Source: MGOM01 sp035455265
Lineage (GTDB): Bacteria; Chloroflexota; Anaerolineae; Anaerolineales; E44-bin32
Assembly: GCA_035455265.1 (NCBI GenBank)
Contig: DATIFK010000196.1
Span: 1 to 5,506 of the forward strand
Length of the DNA stretch: 5,506 nt
Direction: 5' to 3'
Under the pieces are notes generated by a model. The model did no database searches and was not told the DNA's origin. It was given only the letters and a program-made list of their open reading frames with translations. Both the position numbers and the translations under genes were made by a program. Numbering within the stretch: the first letter of the stretch is position 1; each line of letters opens with the position of its first letter. Shown here piece by piece: positions 1 to 5,355 of this stretch.

Positions 1-341
1 AGGCTGGCTTCCACCGGTTGTTGAACGTCGTTGAAGAGCGCCGTCAGGATGGCGCTGTCGGGGCCGAAGACGAGGCCGACGATGAACGTCCCCAGCAACG
101 CCAGAAGGAGCAAGGCGCTGTAGGGCCATCCCTTCTCCTGCGCGCCGACCTTGTTCCAGTGGACGCTGAGCATGTTCACCAGGCCCAGCAGCAAAGCGGC
201 GGCCGACAGGATGACGGCCCACTGCATCAGCAGATTGCGGATGGATTGCAGGGCCGGTATCTCGAAGACGTAGCCCAGCAAGACGAGGGTTCCGAAGAGA
301 ATGGCGAGCGCCGTCCAGAGGTAGTGCAGCCCGCTCCTCAC
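1..341 (-). CDS. Multi-pass membrane protein, unknown function (3' end outside window)
   Basis: This is an open frame read leftward from a GTG at 341-339 to the window edge, 113 complete codons with no stop. The visible part is strongly hydrophobic, with three likely transmembrane helices at about residues 8-25, 41-60 and 73-93. A polar loop (about 61-72, containing HWNK and QEK) separates the second and third. The GTG start is chosen because it overlaps the stop of the upstream gene as GTGA, a typical translational-coupling arrangement, and a G-rich stretch (GGGGG) lies just upstream as a possible SD. Hydrophobic segmentation and codon use match the upstream gene, so this is a real gene and not a shadow. 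I do not recognise the family. Its coupling to a DUF6754-like protein suggests that both act in the same membrane complex, which is inference. Confidence 0.8.
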   Translation of the reverse strand, partial: MRSGLHYLWTALAILFGTLVLLGYVFEIPALQSIRNLLMQWAVILSAAALLLGLVNMLSVHWNKVGAQEKGWPYSALLLLALLGTFIVGLVFGPDSAILTALFNDVQQPVEAS

Positions 342-1084
342 AGAACCCCCAGCGTTCGCAAGAGCGTACCGAGAAGAATGGCGGCCACCAGGGCGAGGCG
401 CACGCCATCCTGGAGACGCAGGCTGGCGCGCTGCATGCCGCTGCCCTGAAGGTAGGCACCGGTGACGAAGACCTCCTCACCGATAAGGGCATGCTCGGCG
501 GTGGTGAAGAACAACGCCTGGGTTTGGATCTCGTCCGATCCCGCCAGGACGAAGGCCTTCTGGCGCTCCCCCATATCTGCCGCCAGGGCGCCTTCCGCGC
601 CGAAGGAGCCGGTCAAGAGATGAACCGAGACCTTTTCGGAGGACAGGATGACGGGCAACGCCGCGGCGTAGCTGAAGGGCGTCGGCCCCAACATGCGGCC
701 GCTGGTGGCGCGGTATTGTTCCTTCGCGCCCGTGCGAGCGTAGGCCCCGCGCAGTGCTTCCTGGGCCAGCACGGCCAGGGCACCGTCACCGGCTGAAGCC
801 ACGACGGGCCGATCGCTCATCGTCGTCGCCTCGGCGACCTTGGCGAGCGCGATGGCGCCGGCCAGGGCCGGAGCGCAATCGGAGCCGATCAGGGAACCGG
901 TGCCGAGGGAGAGGTGGACGCGCTCGCCGCCTTCGACGGCGCGCTCGATCGCCGAGTCGAGGGCATCAAAGGCGGCCACGCGCCGCAGCGTCGTGGGCCA
1001 GCGGCGTTCGGCGACCGTCAAGACGATCAGCGCGGCCGCCAACCCCGCCACGATTCCGATGGTGAGCCAATCCTGAACGGTCAC
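338..1084 (-). CDS. DUF6754-like membrane-anchored protein
   Basis: This encodes a 248-aa protein starting at GTG 1084-1082. It has an N-terminal membrane helix (about residues 6-24), a long soluble alpha/beta region (about 35-222) and a C-terminal membrane helix (about 227-245). The soluble part contains a Gly/Ser-rich stretch (HLSLGTGSLIGSD, 57-69), a PVVASAGDGALAVLAQEALR segment (93-112) and an ALIGEEVFVTGAYL stretch near the C-terminus. From memory this pattern resembles the DUF6754 proteins of Chloroflexota, whose function is unknown to me. The GTG start places TM1 directly at the N-terminus, and a purine/G-rich sequence lies upstream. The gene is 37 bp downstream of the 89-aa gene and its TGA overlaps the GTG of the next membrane gene, so the three are probably co-transcribed. 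A membrane role is well supported. The family name is a recollection that a Pfam search would settle. Confidence 0.8.
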   Translation of the reverse strand: MTVQDWLTIGIVAGLAAALIVLTVAERRWPTTLRRVAAFDALDSAIERAVEGGERVHLSLGTGSLIGSDCAPALAGAIALAKVAEATTMSDRPVVASAGDGALAVLAQEALRGAYARTGAKEQYRATSGRMLGPTPFSYAAALPVILSSEKVSVHLLTGSFGAEGALAADMGERQKAFVLAGSDEIQTQALFFTTAEHALIGEEVFVTGAYLQGSGMQRASLRLQDGVRLALVAAILLGTLLRTLGVL

Positions 1085-1121
1085 GGGCCCCCGCCTGCCT
1101 CTGGTGAGGCGGCGCGCCGGA

Positions 1122-1391
1122 TCAGTCCTGGTGCAGGCGGGCGCTCAAGTCGGCCCGCTGCTCGGGATCTTCGAGGACGGACGACCACTCGCGCAGCGCC
1201 TCGCCGCCGAAGATCGGTTCGAGCAGATAGCCCACCTGCGCCCCCACGAGCGCCAGCGGCTCCAGGGCTTCGAACAAAGCCGCAGCCCAGGGGGCCAGAC
1301 CCAGTCGACGGACGCGCGCGTCCAGGCGCGCGCTCGCCGTCGTCTCGACACGCGGTTCTTCCAACGCGCGCTCTCGGCGCAACCAGCTCAT
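1122..1391 (-). CDS. Small conserved-looking protein (89 aa), unknown function
   Basis: The protein runs from ATG 1391-1389 to TGA 1124-1122. It has a charged N-terminus (MSWLRRERALEEPRVE), then a more apolar central region (about residues 31-62: APWAAALFEALEPLALVGAQ and YLLEPIFGG), and ends with an acidic/Arg-rich helical tail. It is not hydrophobic enough for a clear transmembrane helix and looks like a helical, possibly membrane-associated peptide. This frame is preferred over the overlapping frame spanning 1081-1407, which is Arg/Gly/Pro-rich as out-of-frame reads of GC-rich DNA usually are. An upstream in-frame ATG at 1427 exists, but the -10 box at 1403-1398 lies between the two ATGs, so 1391 is favoured. 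It heads the leftward membrane-protein operon. No family is recognised. Confidence 0.7.
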   Translation of the reverse strand: MSWLRRERALEEPRVETTASARLDARVRRLGLAPWAAALFEALEPLALVGAQVGYLLEPIFGGEALREWSSVLEDPEQRADLSARLHQD

Positions 1392-1397
1392 TCGCGC

Positions 1398-1406
1398 AGT
1401 ATAGCA
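1398..1406 (-). promoter_or_regulatory. Extended -10 promoter for leftward operon, apparently leaderless
   Basis: Read on the minus strand this is TGCTATACT, an extended -10 element (TGn) followed by a five-of-six match to TATAAT. No good -35 is seen 16-18 bp upstream (TGGCCC at the 17-bp position), as is common for extended -10 promoters. The box ends 6 bp before the ATG at 1391, so transcription would begin at or within a base or two of the start codon, giving a leaderless mRNA. No SD is present, which agrees. The start site itself is inferred. Confidence 0.55.
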
Positions 1407-1440
1407 CAACCGTTTCGGGCGGGCCACCAGGGGGACGTCC

Positions 1441-1516
1441 GCGGCCCGCTGTCTGCTGCCCGCTGTCCGCCCTCAGCTATCAACTTTCAGGCATCGCTGT
1501 CAGCTATCGGCCAATG
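1441..1516 (+). repeat. Degenerate 7-bp tandem repeat array 1
   Basis: About ten to eleven heptamers run head to tail: GCGGCCC, GCTGTCT, GCTGCCC, GCTGTCC, GCCCTCA, GCTATCA, ACTTTCA, a 6-bp unit GGCATC, GCTGTCA, GCTATCG and GCCAATG. The approximate consensus is GCTRTCA. The array lies in the divergent intergenic region upstream of the nurA operon. Heptanucleotide short tandem repeats of this general kind are known from cyanobacterial genomes (STRR sequences) and similar stretches occur between genes in Chloroflexota. A second, related but inverted array lies at 5254-5316. The units are too short and have no spacers, so this is not a CRISPR array. Confidence 0.6.
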
Positions 1517-1532
1517 GCGGAGCTTTCTCGGT

Positions 1533-1617
1533 CGCCCTGAGCGCAGTGAGCCCGAAGGGCGAACGAAGTCGAAGGGCGCCCCGAACAAGCCGCAAGCCGC
1601 GGATCCCTTCGACTTCG
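1533..1617. repeat. REP-like palindromic intergenic element
   Basis: The element has two nested structures. The first is CGCCCT (1533-1538) pairing with AGGGCG (1556-1561), with an inner hairpin GCCC-GAA-GGGC (1550-1560). The second is a 13-bp perfect inverted repeat, CGAAGTCGAAGGG (1564-1576) with CCCTTCGACTTCG (1605-1617), separated by 28 bp. The motif family (CCCTGAGCG... with GAAGTCGAAGGG) looks like widely dispersed bacterial intergenic REP-type sequences, which I recall rather than can verify here. It could instead fold in RNA, but it has no U-tract, so it is not a convincing intrinsic terminator. Confidence 0.6.
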
Positions 1618-1748
1618 GCCGCAGGACCGCCCTTCATAGCCGGGGATGCGAGGCGGCCTCCGCCAAGCGCGACACCCCACTTACCTTCGTCGCCCTCTTG
1701 GGACGCCGGGACCGTGTGACGCCCAGCGCTGTGCGGCGCTTCCTCATA
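1618..1748. other. Intergenic stretch with nothing recognised
   Basis: This lies between the palindromic element and the -10 box of the nurA operon. I see no supported gene, RNA or repeat. Frames that read through it belong to the open frame extending upstream of nurA or to its antisense shadow. There is no clear TTGACA-like -35 at 16-18 bp from the TATAAT box. Confidence 0.4.
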
Positions 1749-1754
1749 TATAAT
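1749..1754 (+). promoter_or_regulatory. -10 box for the nurA operon
   Basis: A perfect TATAAT lies inside an AT-rich island (CATATATAATC) that stands out in very GC-rich DNA. Transcription would start near 1761, giving a leader of about 20 nt before the nurA ATG at 1782. The -35 position at 17-bp spacing reads GCGCTG, which is weak, so an activator or a sigma factor with relaxed -35 needs is possible. Confidence 0.55.
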
Positions 1755-1781
1755 CCGGAACACACGTTCGAGCCGTTCCCC

Positions 1782-2960
1782 ATGAGCCTCGATCTCCCAC
1801 AACTCCTGCAGCCGGTCGACGATTTGAGCGCGTTCGCGGCCAAGCGCGCCGGCGAATTGGCACAGGCTCTGCCCGCGGCGCAGCGCTCCCTTCACAACGC
1901 CGCCGGCGTCGACCGGCAAGCGTTGAACGTCAAGATCGCCGCCGCCGGCGCCGGATGGCGCGGCGCTCGCCCGACCGACGAACCCCTCGACGCCACCTTC
2001 CCCCCGCCGGCGCACCCACCCGAGTTGCACGTCTTCGGCGCCGACGGGTCTCAGGTCTACGCCGACCGTCACGCCGCGGCCTACTATTACCTCGTCAACA
2101 TTGGCGGCCTGCATCTTCACCACGGCAGCGGCGAGCCGCCGCGCGCCTTCACGCGGCCGTCCATCTACTTCCGCGACGAAGACCTGCTGACCGCCTCCGG
2201 CGGCGCCGTGGACGAGACTCTCGTCAAGACGCGCCGCGACGTCGCCGAGATGCAGGCTTTGGCCGAGGTCGCCGCCGCCGCCGCCGGGAGTCCGGGGCTG
2301 GCCCTGCTCGACAACGGCTTGATCCTGTGGCAGGCCTCGCAGGAACACCACGCGCCGCGACCGGAAGTGCGCGAGTTGCTGCGTGCCTATCTGCGGGCCA
2401 TGGCCGCCGTTCAGGCGCAGGCTGTGGCCCTGGCCGGCTTCATCAACCGGCCACGCAACGCCAACCTGCTGGCCCTCCTCGCCCTGGCCGAGATCCCCGA
2501 CGAACAAGTCTCGCCGGAATCGGCCCGCCGCCTGCCCGCCCCAGGCCTGACCGACCGAGCCTTGATGAGACAACATCTCGCCGAAGGCCAACGCAGCGCG
2601 CGGTTCGTCCCGGTCAGCCCGTTGAACACGGTCTTCGCTGACGAAGGCCAAGAAGTCCAGGCCTTCTACCTCAAGACGGCGGACGACGTCGCCCGCGTCG
2701 AGATCCCCACCTGGGTCGGGGAGGATCCCAAGACGCTCGCCCAGGTGCACGCCGGTGTGATCGAGCAGTGCCGCGTCACAGGGATTCCCTACGTGCTGGT
2801 TCGGGCTCACGAGCTGGCGGTCGTCCGCCCGCCCGACCGCCAAGCCCTCGACCAGCTCGTGGCGGCCGCCCTGACGCGGCACGGCCTGTTGCCCGAGATC
2901 TCTCAGAAGTCCCGCACCAAACGCTGGACGGCGAGCCGGCGCCGCCACGTGGTCGGGTAG
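1782..2960 (+). CDS. nurA: NurA-family DNA end-processing nuclease
   Basis: This encodes a 392-aa protein, within the usual size range for NurA. NurA is a Mn-dependent nuclease with an RNase H-like fold that works as a dimer docked on the HerA ring, degrading DNA ends during double-strand-break processing or defence. Visible family motifs are: ADGSQ at 87-91 (metal-binding Asp88), an Arg/Glu helix RRDVAEMQALAE at 151-162 (candidate Glu156), LLDNGLILW at 175-183 (Asp177), and IPYVLVRAH at 335-343 (Tyr337, His343). These appear to correspond to the Asp, Glu, Asp, Tyr and His active-site residues described for archaeal NurA. The start is the first ATG after the TATAAT box, without a recognisable SD. 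The open frame continues upstream to 1104, but that part crosses intergenic repeats. The C-terminus is basic (SQKSRTKRWTASRRRH). It heads an operon with the HAS-barrel-like gene and herA. An Ala run at 164-168 is encoded by five GCC codons. Confidence 0.87.
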   Translation: MSLDLPQLLQPVDDLSAFAAKRAGELAQALPAAQRSLHNAAGVDRQALNVKIAAAGAGWRGARPTDEPLDATFPPPAHPPELHVFGADGSQVYADRHAAAYYYLVNIGGLHLHHGSGEPPRAFTRPSIYFRDEDLLTASGGAVDETLVKTRRDVAEMQALAEVAAAAAGSPGLALLDNGLILWQASQEHHAPRPEVRELLRAYLRAMAAVQAQAVALAGFINRPRNANLLALLALAEIPDEQVSPESARRLPAPGLTDRALMRQHLAEGQRSARFVPVSPLNTVFADEGQEVQAFYLKTADDVARVEIPTWVGEDPKTLAQVHAGVIEQCRVTGIPYVLVRAHELAVVRPPDRQALDQLVAAALTRHGLLPEISQKSRTKRWTASRRRHVVG

Positions 2961-2964
2961 GAGG
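2959..2964 (+). promoter_or_regulatory. Shine-Dalgarno overlapping the nurA stop codon
   Basis: AGGAGG begins within the TAG stop of nurA and lies 4 nt before the ATG at 2969. It fixes that start and implies that ribosomes finishing nurA can re-initiate on the middle gene. The ATG is in frame 67 codons after an earlier ATG at 2768, but the earlier stretch is an Arg/Pro-rich overlap with nurA and is not coding. Confidence 0.8.
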
Positions 2965-2968
2965 CCGC

Positions 2969-3565
2969 ATGCCGCCCCGCCAGCCGATCGGGCGCGTGAC
3001 CCGCTGCAGCATCCAGGGGTTCGACGGCGGCATCCGCCTGATGCACCCCGACCGCCCGGCGTTCGGCGGTCTGTGCAAGGCGGCGGCGCAACAAGGCGCC
3101 TCCGATGTCATCGGCCTCATCTACGACATCAACATCCAGGACGACGAGCTCGCCCGGCAGCTCGCCGCCGCCGAATCGCCGGCGGCGGAGCTCCGCGCCG
3201 ACCAGCAGTTTGTCCGTCCTATCCCGATCGAGATCCGGGCGTTGACCGTCGGCTTCTCCGTCGACGGCCGATTCGAGCAGCGCCTGCCTCCCCAGCCACC
3301 CATCACCCTGGCCGAGATCTATCCTCTCGAGCCGGACGAAGTGCTCCAGTTCACCGAGCGACTCGACTTCCTCCCGCTCGTCCTGGCGGCGCCCCAACTT
3401 CCCGTCGATCATCTGTTGGCCGCCTGTTTACGTCAGGCGGCGCTGGCGCGCCCCGAGTCCGCGCGGCGGATGTTCCTCATCGACGCCGGCCGAGCTTGCG
3501 CCCGCCTGCTCGCCGGCGACCTGGCGCGACTCAATCAACTCGTCACGGACCTGGGACAACCATGA
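2969..3565 (+). CDS. Stand-alone HAS-barrel-like protein between nurA and herA
   Basis: This encodes a 198-aa protein with a perfect SD. The N-terminal part (about residues 6-55) runs IGRV (7-10), AFGGLCKAA (31-39), then QGASDVIGLIYDI (42-54). It parallels the HerA N-terminus encoded next door (LGMV, then QGAS...FFGLITDI), so it is probably a HAS barrel, the small beta-barrel shared by HerA and ATP synthase subunits. A middle region (81-125) is beta-rich, with FVRPIPIEIRALTVGF and a Pro-rich LPPQPP. The rest (126-195) is helical, with FTERLDFLPLVL, a HLLAACLRQAAL helix and a final ARLLAGDLARLNQL helix. From memory the whole layout resembles HAS-barrel domain proteins annotated in cyanobacteria. 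No catalytic motif is visible. The TGA overlaps the herA ATG as ATGA. A role as adaptor or regulator of the HerA-NurA complex is inference. Confidence 0.85.
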   Translation: MPPRQPIGRVTRCSIQGFDGGIRLMHPDRPAFGGLCKAAAQQGASDVIGLIYDINIQDDELARQLAAAESPAAELRADQQFVRPIPIEIRALTVGFSVDGRFEQRLPPQPPITLAEIYPLEPDEVLQFTERLDFLPLVLAAPQLPVDHLLAACLRQAALARPESARRMFLIDAGRACARLLAGDLARLNQLVTDLGQP

Positions 3566-5211
3566 CCGAACGCTCTGAGCTCGACTCCTTCCTCGGACCC
3601 CGTTCACCCGAAGGTCCGCTCGGCATGGTGGTCGGGGGCTCGCTGTCCGGCGGGTTGCTGGTCAACCTGGATTCTCGACTGTCGATCGAGCGCCTGGCCG
3701 TCGGCCGCTACGTCGTCATCCAGGGAGCCAGCGGCAGCCGCTTCTTCGGCCTGATCACCGACATCGCCCTGGACGCCACCAATCCCGACCTCATCCGCCG
3801 GCCGCCCGATCCCGGTGATGCCTTCGCCGCTGCGGTCTTCACCGGCGGGGTTGCCTACGGCCTGCTCAAGATCAGCCCGATGCTCGTCCTGCCGGAGGGG
3901 GCGGATGAGCCGCGCCCGGTCAAGACGGTGCCGTCGCACTTCACCCCGGTCTTCGAGGCTTCGGCGGCGGACGTCGAGAAGGTCTTCGGCGCCGAGGATG
4001 CCAAGCACTTCTTCATCGGCACCCCGCTCGACATGGAAGCCGTCCACGTCAACCTCGATCTGGCGCGCCTGGTGGAACGCTCGTCGGGCGTGTTCGGCAA
4101 GAGCGGCACGGGCAAATCGTTCATCACCCGGACGCTGCTGGCGGGAGTCATCCGCTCCGGCCTGGCCTCGGCCCTGATTTTCGATATGCACAACGACTAC
4201 GGCTGGACGGTGTACGACGAACGAGGGCGCGAGTTCAAGGGATTGCGCCAGCTGTTCCCGGGCGGCCAGGTGAGCGTCTTCACGCTCGACCCCGAAACGT
4301 CGCGGGCGCGCAACAGCAAGGTCGACCGCGAGCTCAAGATCGGCTACGACCAGATCGAGCCGGAGGACGTCGAGCTGCTGGCCGGTCTGCTCGACCTGAG
4401 CGACGTCCAGGTCGGGGCGCTCTACTGGCTGCGCCGGCGCCTGGGGAAATCATGGATCGCCCGATTGCTGGCGGACGAGCGCGACGACGAGCTCGAGGCG
4501 ATGCTCGAGACGGAACAGATCGTCAAGGGAACCCTGCACGCCATCCAGCGCAAGTTCGAGCTCTTCCGGCGGCTGGACTTCCTCACACCCGGCACCCAGG
4601 ACGACCTGGTGGAAGACATCGTCCAGCGCCTCAACCAGAAGTCCAGCGTGGTGTTGGAGTTCGGCCGGCACGGCAACGCCCTCGAGGCGTATGTGCTGGT
4701 GGCCAACTACCTGACTCGCCGCATCCACCGCCGCTACGTCCAGATGACCGACCGCGCCGCCGGTCAGCAGGCCGAGAAGCCTCAGCCGCTCGTCATCGTC
4801 ATCGAGGAGGCCCACAAGTTCCTCGACGAGACCGTCGCCGGCCATACCATCTTCGGCACCATCGCCCGCGAGCTGCGCAAGTACAGCGTGACGCTGCTGG
4901 TCGTCGATCAGCGGCCGAGCGGGATCGACGACGAGGTCATGAGCCAGATCGGGACACGCATCACCTGCCTGCTCGACAACGAAGCCGACATCCGCGCGGT
5001 GTTCTCAGGTGTCAGCGGCGCGGTGGCGCTCAGGGAGGTCCTGGCGCGCCTCGATACACGCCAGCAGGCATTGATCCTGGGCCACGCCGTTCCGATGCCC
5101 GTCGTCATTCGAGCTCGCGACTACGATCCGGTCCTGTACGCCGCGCTGGGCGCGTCCGGCGACACCAAGTCGCGCGCCAAGAAGGGTGCGGAGACGTTGT
5201 ACGGGGAGTGA
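3562..5211 (+). CDS. herA: HerA-family hexameric DNA translocase (FtsK-HerA superfamily ATPase)
   Basis: This encodes a 549-aa protein, near the usual HerA length. HerA forms a hexameric ring that pumps duplex DNA with ATP and feeds it to NurA. Domains in order: an N-terminal HAS barrel (about 18-70, with GMVVGGSLSGG and FFGLITDI), a linker to about 170, then the RecA-like motor. Motor motifs are Walker A GKSGTGKS (179-186, Lys185, Ser186), the HerA signature IFDMHNDYG (206-214), a helical insert (about 265-350), Walker B LVIVIEEAH (410-418, acidic residues 415-416), RELRKYS (436-442, possible Arg finger region) and the sensor-like VVDQRPSGID (447-456). A basic tail follows. All key motifs are intact. 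Its ATG overlaps the TGA of the HAS-barrel-like gene and no strong SD is seen, so translation is probably coupled. The exact physiological job, repair or phage defence, cannot be told from sequence. Confidence 0.96.
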   Translation: MTERSELDSFLGPRSPEGPLGMVVGGSLSGGLLVNLDSRLSIERLAVGRYVVIQGASGSRFFGLITDIALDATNPDLIRRPPDPGDAFAAAVFTGGVAYGLLKISPMLVLPEGADEPRPVKTVPSHFTPVFEASAADVEKVFGAEDAKHFFIGTPLDMEAVHVNLDLARLVERSSGVFGKSGTGKSFITRTLLAGVIRSGLASALIFDMHNDYGWTVYDERGREFKGLRQLFPGGQVSVFTLDPETSRARNSKVDRELKIGYDQIEPEDVELLAGLLDLSDVQVGALYWLRRRLGKSWIARLLADERDDELEAMLETEQIVKGTLHAIQRKFELFRRLDFLTPGTQDDLVEDIVQRLNQKSSVVLEFGRHGNALEAYVLVANYLTRRIHRRYVQMTDRAAGQQAEKPQPLVIVIEEAHKFLDETVAGHTIFGTIARELRKYSVTLLVVDQRPSGIDDEVMSQIGTRITCLLDNEADIRAVFSGVSGAVALREVLARLDTRQQALILGHAVPMPVVIRARDYDPVLYAALGASGDTKSRAKKGAETLYGE

Positions 5212-5253
5212 ATCGGCGGTCACTGAGCGATCGTTGGACGGTGTCCGGTGAGT

Positions 5254-5316
5254 GATTGGAGATTGGGGATTTGTGATGGCTGGTAGCTGGTAGCTGGCGG
5301 CTGGTGGCTGGTAGCT
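5254..5316 (-). repeat. Degenerate 7-bp tandem repeat array 2
   Basis: Nine heptamers lie in exact register on the plus strand: GATTGGA, GATTGGG, GATTTGT, GATGGCT, GGTAGCT, GGTAGCT, GGCGGCT, GGTGGCT and GGTAGCT. Read on the minus strand the core unit is GCTACCA, which resembles GCTATCA of array 1 at 1441-1516 in opposite orientation. The first units (GATTGGA, GATTGGG) grade into the later ones, as expected for a slippage-grown, diverging repeat. It sits between the herA stop and the SD of the lipoprotein gene. No intrinsic terminator is evident in this gap. Confidence 0.75.
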
Positions 5317-5343
5317 GAGTCCGGGAATGGCGCTTGTGATCCG

Positions 5344-5349
5344 AGGAGG
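5344..5349 (+). promoter_or_regulatory. Shine-Dalgarno of the lipoprotein gene
   Basis: A perfect AGGAGG lies 6 nt before the ATG at 5356, an ideal spacing. It is the main support for this start and for calling the truncated frame a gene. No clear -10/-35 pair is visible between the heptamer array and this site. Confidence 0.75.
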
Positions 5350-5355
5350 GCCCTC

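Noticed and set aside
1081..1407. Alternative 108-codon minus-strand frame whose stop overlaps the GTG of the DUF6754-like gene
   Set aside because: The overlap is tempting, but the product is Arg/Gly/Ala-rich without hydrophobic periodicity, and its ATG lies upstream of the predicted transcription start. The 89-aa frame in the same DNA looks like a real protein.
1441..1516. CRISPR array from the tandem short repeats
   Set aside because: The units are 7 bp, degenerate and directly adjacent with no spacers, and no cas gene is present. The same applies to the array at 5254-5316.
1104..1781. Possible N-terminal extension of nurA by 226 codons
   Set aside because: It is open only because the region is GC-rich. 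It overlaps the opposite-strand 89-aa gene, the heptamer array and the palindromic element, and lies upstream of the TATAAT box.
2271..2285. Five GCC triplets as a phase-variation tract in nurA
   Set aside because: Triplet changes would keep the frame and only alter the length of an Ala run, so on/off switching is not expected.
1500..2948. Open frame of 482 codons on the minus strand, antisense to nurA
   Set aside because: It mirrors the nurA frame in GC-rich DNA and crosses the intergenic repeats and the nurA promoter. It shows no recognisable motif, whereas the plus strand has clear NurA motifs.
2903..3412. Minus-strand frame of 169 codons opposite the HAS-barrel-like gene
   Set aside because: It is an antisense shadow with an Arg/Asp/Glu/Gly-rich composition. 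The plus strand has a perfect SD and coupled neighbours.
5235..5245. Terminator after herA
   Set aside because: GGAC-GGT-GTCC gives only a 4-bp stem with no following T-run, too weak to call.
4452..5255. Plus-strand frame of 267 codons inside and beyond herA
   Set aside because: It is an out-of-frame, Arg/Pro-rich read of herA with no SD and no motif.
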